Program-made: the position numbers and the translations under genes
Shown here: positions 6,814 through 7,647 of the stretch, piece by piece
How the letters are laid out: each line of letters opens with the position of its first letter
Numbering within the stretch: position 1 is the first letter of the stretch
Notes under the pieces: model-generated
What the model was told of the DNA's origin: nothing
The model's input: the letters and a program-made list of their open reading frames with translations, nothing else
Databases searched by the model: none
NCBI GenBank assembly: GCA_934167935.1
Contig: CAKPMH010000042.1
Location: 1-7,647 of the forward strand
Origin: an uncultured Bacilli bacterium
Lineage (GTDB): Bacteria > Bacillota_I > Bacilli_A > RF39 > UBA660
Reading direction: 5' to 3'
DNA length: 7,647 nucleotides

Positions 6814-7647
6814 TGATTTAGCTTTATATTTAAAATCTAAAAAAGGATTAGATAGATTAATTAAAGCCTTAAAAGAAAAATATATTTCCCTTGGAAGATA
6901 TAGTGGAACAATTATTATTTATAATGTTACAACAGATGAAAGTACTGATTTAAGTAATTTCTTTGGAAAAAAAATAAATGTTAATTCAACTTTTAAAACC
7001 AGTTATAAAGAAGTAGAAAAAAAATTAAAAGAAGGAAAATATAAAGATTTTAATTGGTCAGAAGTATTTTATTATTACTATGGCAGTCATATAATTTCCA
7101 AAATTGACTTTACGTTTAAAAAAAATAATGATATGGAACAATTTTTTATTGATATTAAAAATACAAATAAAAAATATAGTAAATATATTGATAATATGTT
7201 AGAGGATAAAAAAACAAATATATATTTAAAAAACAAATATAATAAAGACAAAAATAAACTTTTAGATGAATTAAATAAAACATTTTTACTATTAGATAAC
7301 ACACCAACAACACCAACAATAGTATCCATTTTTGCATCAATAGTTGGTAATCCTCATTATTTAGATATAAATACAAATACATCAGAACTATTTTTAAGAG
7401 TATTAAGTTTTATTAAAAAAGAAGAATTTCCATTAAACATAGAAAAGAAAAAAGAATTATTTTCAAAAATAAATATATATTTTGATCCATTATCTAATTT
7501 TGTAATAACCTATAACTTAATAGGAAATAAAGCACTAGACTATTTCGCCTCTTTAAAAGAAGCAGTAAATTTAAATTTATTTAATATAGTTAATTTTGAT
7601 AAAATAGACACAAAAATTAAGAAAATTTATATTTTTGAAAATCCATC
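6806..7647 (+). CDS. jetD: Wadjet JetD-like Toprim nuclease (DUF3323-DUF2399/TIGR02679 family), 3' end cut off by the window
   Basis: The reading frame is open from ATG 6806 to the window edge, giving 280 complete codons plus two bases, whereas family members are usually about 400-450 residues. The N-terminal part (about 1-110) resembles DUF3323, with an FFGK segment near 53-56 and a YYYYGS segment near 89-94. A middle block reading TPTIVSIFASIVGNPHYLD then LFLRVLSF corresponds to the family's 'G-x-x-H-A-L-D ... L-x-L-R-x-L' region. The visible end reads IYIFENPS, the start of the DUF2399 Toprim fold, with the conserved acidic residue E278 followed by N279-P280. The remaining Toprim acidic residues (expected DxD) lie beyond the window. 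Known role: JetD is the nuclease subunit that cuts plasmid DNA delivered by the JetABC motor. Its start overlaps the ATPase stop by 8 nt (ATGAGTAA). Only a weak purine-rich stretch (AGAAAGAAG, 6790-6798) precedes it, so its synthesis probably relies on coupling to the ATPase gene. Confidence 0.85.
   Translation, partial: MSNDLALYLKSKKGLDRLIKALKEKYISLGRYSGTIIIYNVTTDESTDLSNFFGKKINVNSTFKTSYKEVEKKLKEGKYKDFNWSEVFYYYYGSHIISKIDFTFKKNNDMEQFFIDIKNTNKKYSKYIDNMLEDKKTNIYLKNKYNKDKNKLLDELNKTFLLLDNTPTTPTIVSIFASIVGNPHYLDINTNTSELFLRVLSFIKKEEFPLNIEKKKELFSKINIYFDPLSNFVITYNLIGNKALDYFASLKEAVNLNLFNIVNFDKIDTKIKKIYIFENP

Noticed and set aside
7087..7382. Two overlapping hydrophobic minus-strand open frames that could suggest a small toxin
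   Set aside because: Both lie antisense to the JetD-like frame, which carries family motifs across this stretch. The hydrophobicity is the complement of Lys/Asn-rich codons, and no Shine-Dalgarno supports either.

Overview
The window is very AT-rich (roughly a fifth to a quarter G+C by eye). It uses TGA as a stop codon and TGG for Trp, favours AGA for Arg and AT-ending codons, and has GGAGG-type Shine-Dalgarno sequences. This suggests a low-GC Bacillota-like bacterium (Clostridia or gut Bacilli/Mollicutes-related) using the standard bacterial code rather than the Mycoplasma code. A more precise host cannot be read from the sequence.

Bases 1-162 are non-coding. They hold a perfect 12-bp hairpin (17-48) that looks like the terminator of an unseen upstream gene, and a near-consensus sigma-A promoter (TAGACA, 17-bp spacer, extended -10 TGTTAAAAT, 109-137). 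A small inverted repeat overlaps the -10. A strong Shine-Dalgarno (149-156) precedes an unusual TTG start at 163.

The remaining ~7.5 kb is one tightly packed operon of four plus-strand genes with overlapping ends. They are a DUF2397/TIGR02677 protein (JetA-like kleisin), a DUF2398/TIGR02678 protein (JetB-like), a 1346-residue TIGR02680 SMC-like ATPase (JetC-like), and the first ~280 residues of a TIGR02679 (DUF3323-DUF2399) protein (JetD-like Toprim nuclease). The last gene runs off the window just after the first Toprim motif.

Together these are a Wadjet-family (MukBEF/MksBEF-related) defence cassette. By analogy with characterised Wadjet systems, JetA, JetB and JetC would form a DNA-loop-extruding condensin-like motor that senses small circular DNA, and JetD would cleave it, protecting the cell from plasmids. 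The identification rests on recognised family motifs and on the four-gene order. The Wadjet system is already described, so the interest lies in this divergent AT-rich version, its self-contained promoter, its translational coupling and some altered motif residues. The flanking genes, and so any defence island or mobile-element context, are outside the window.
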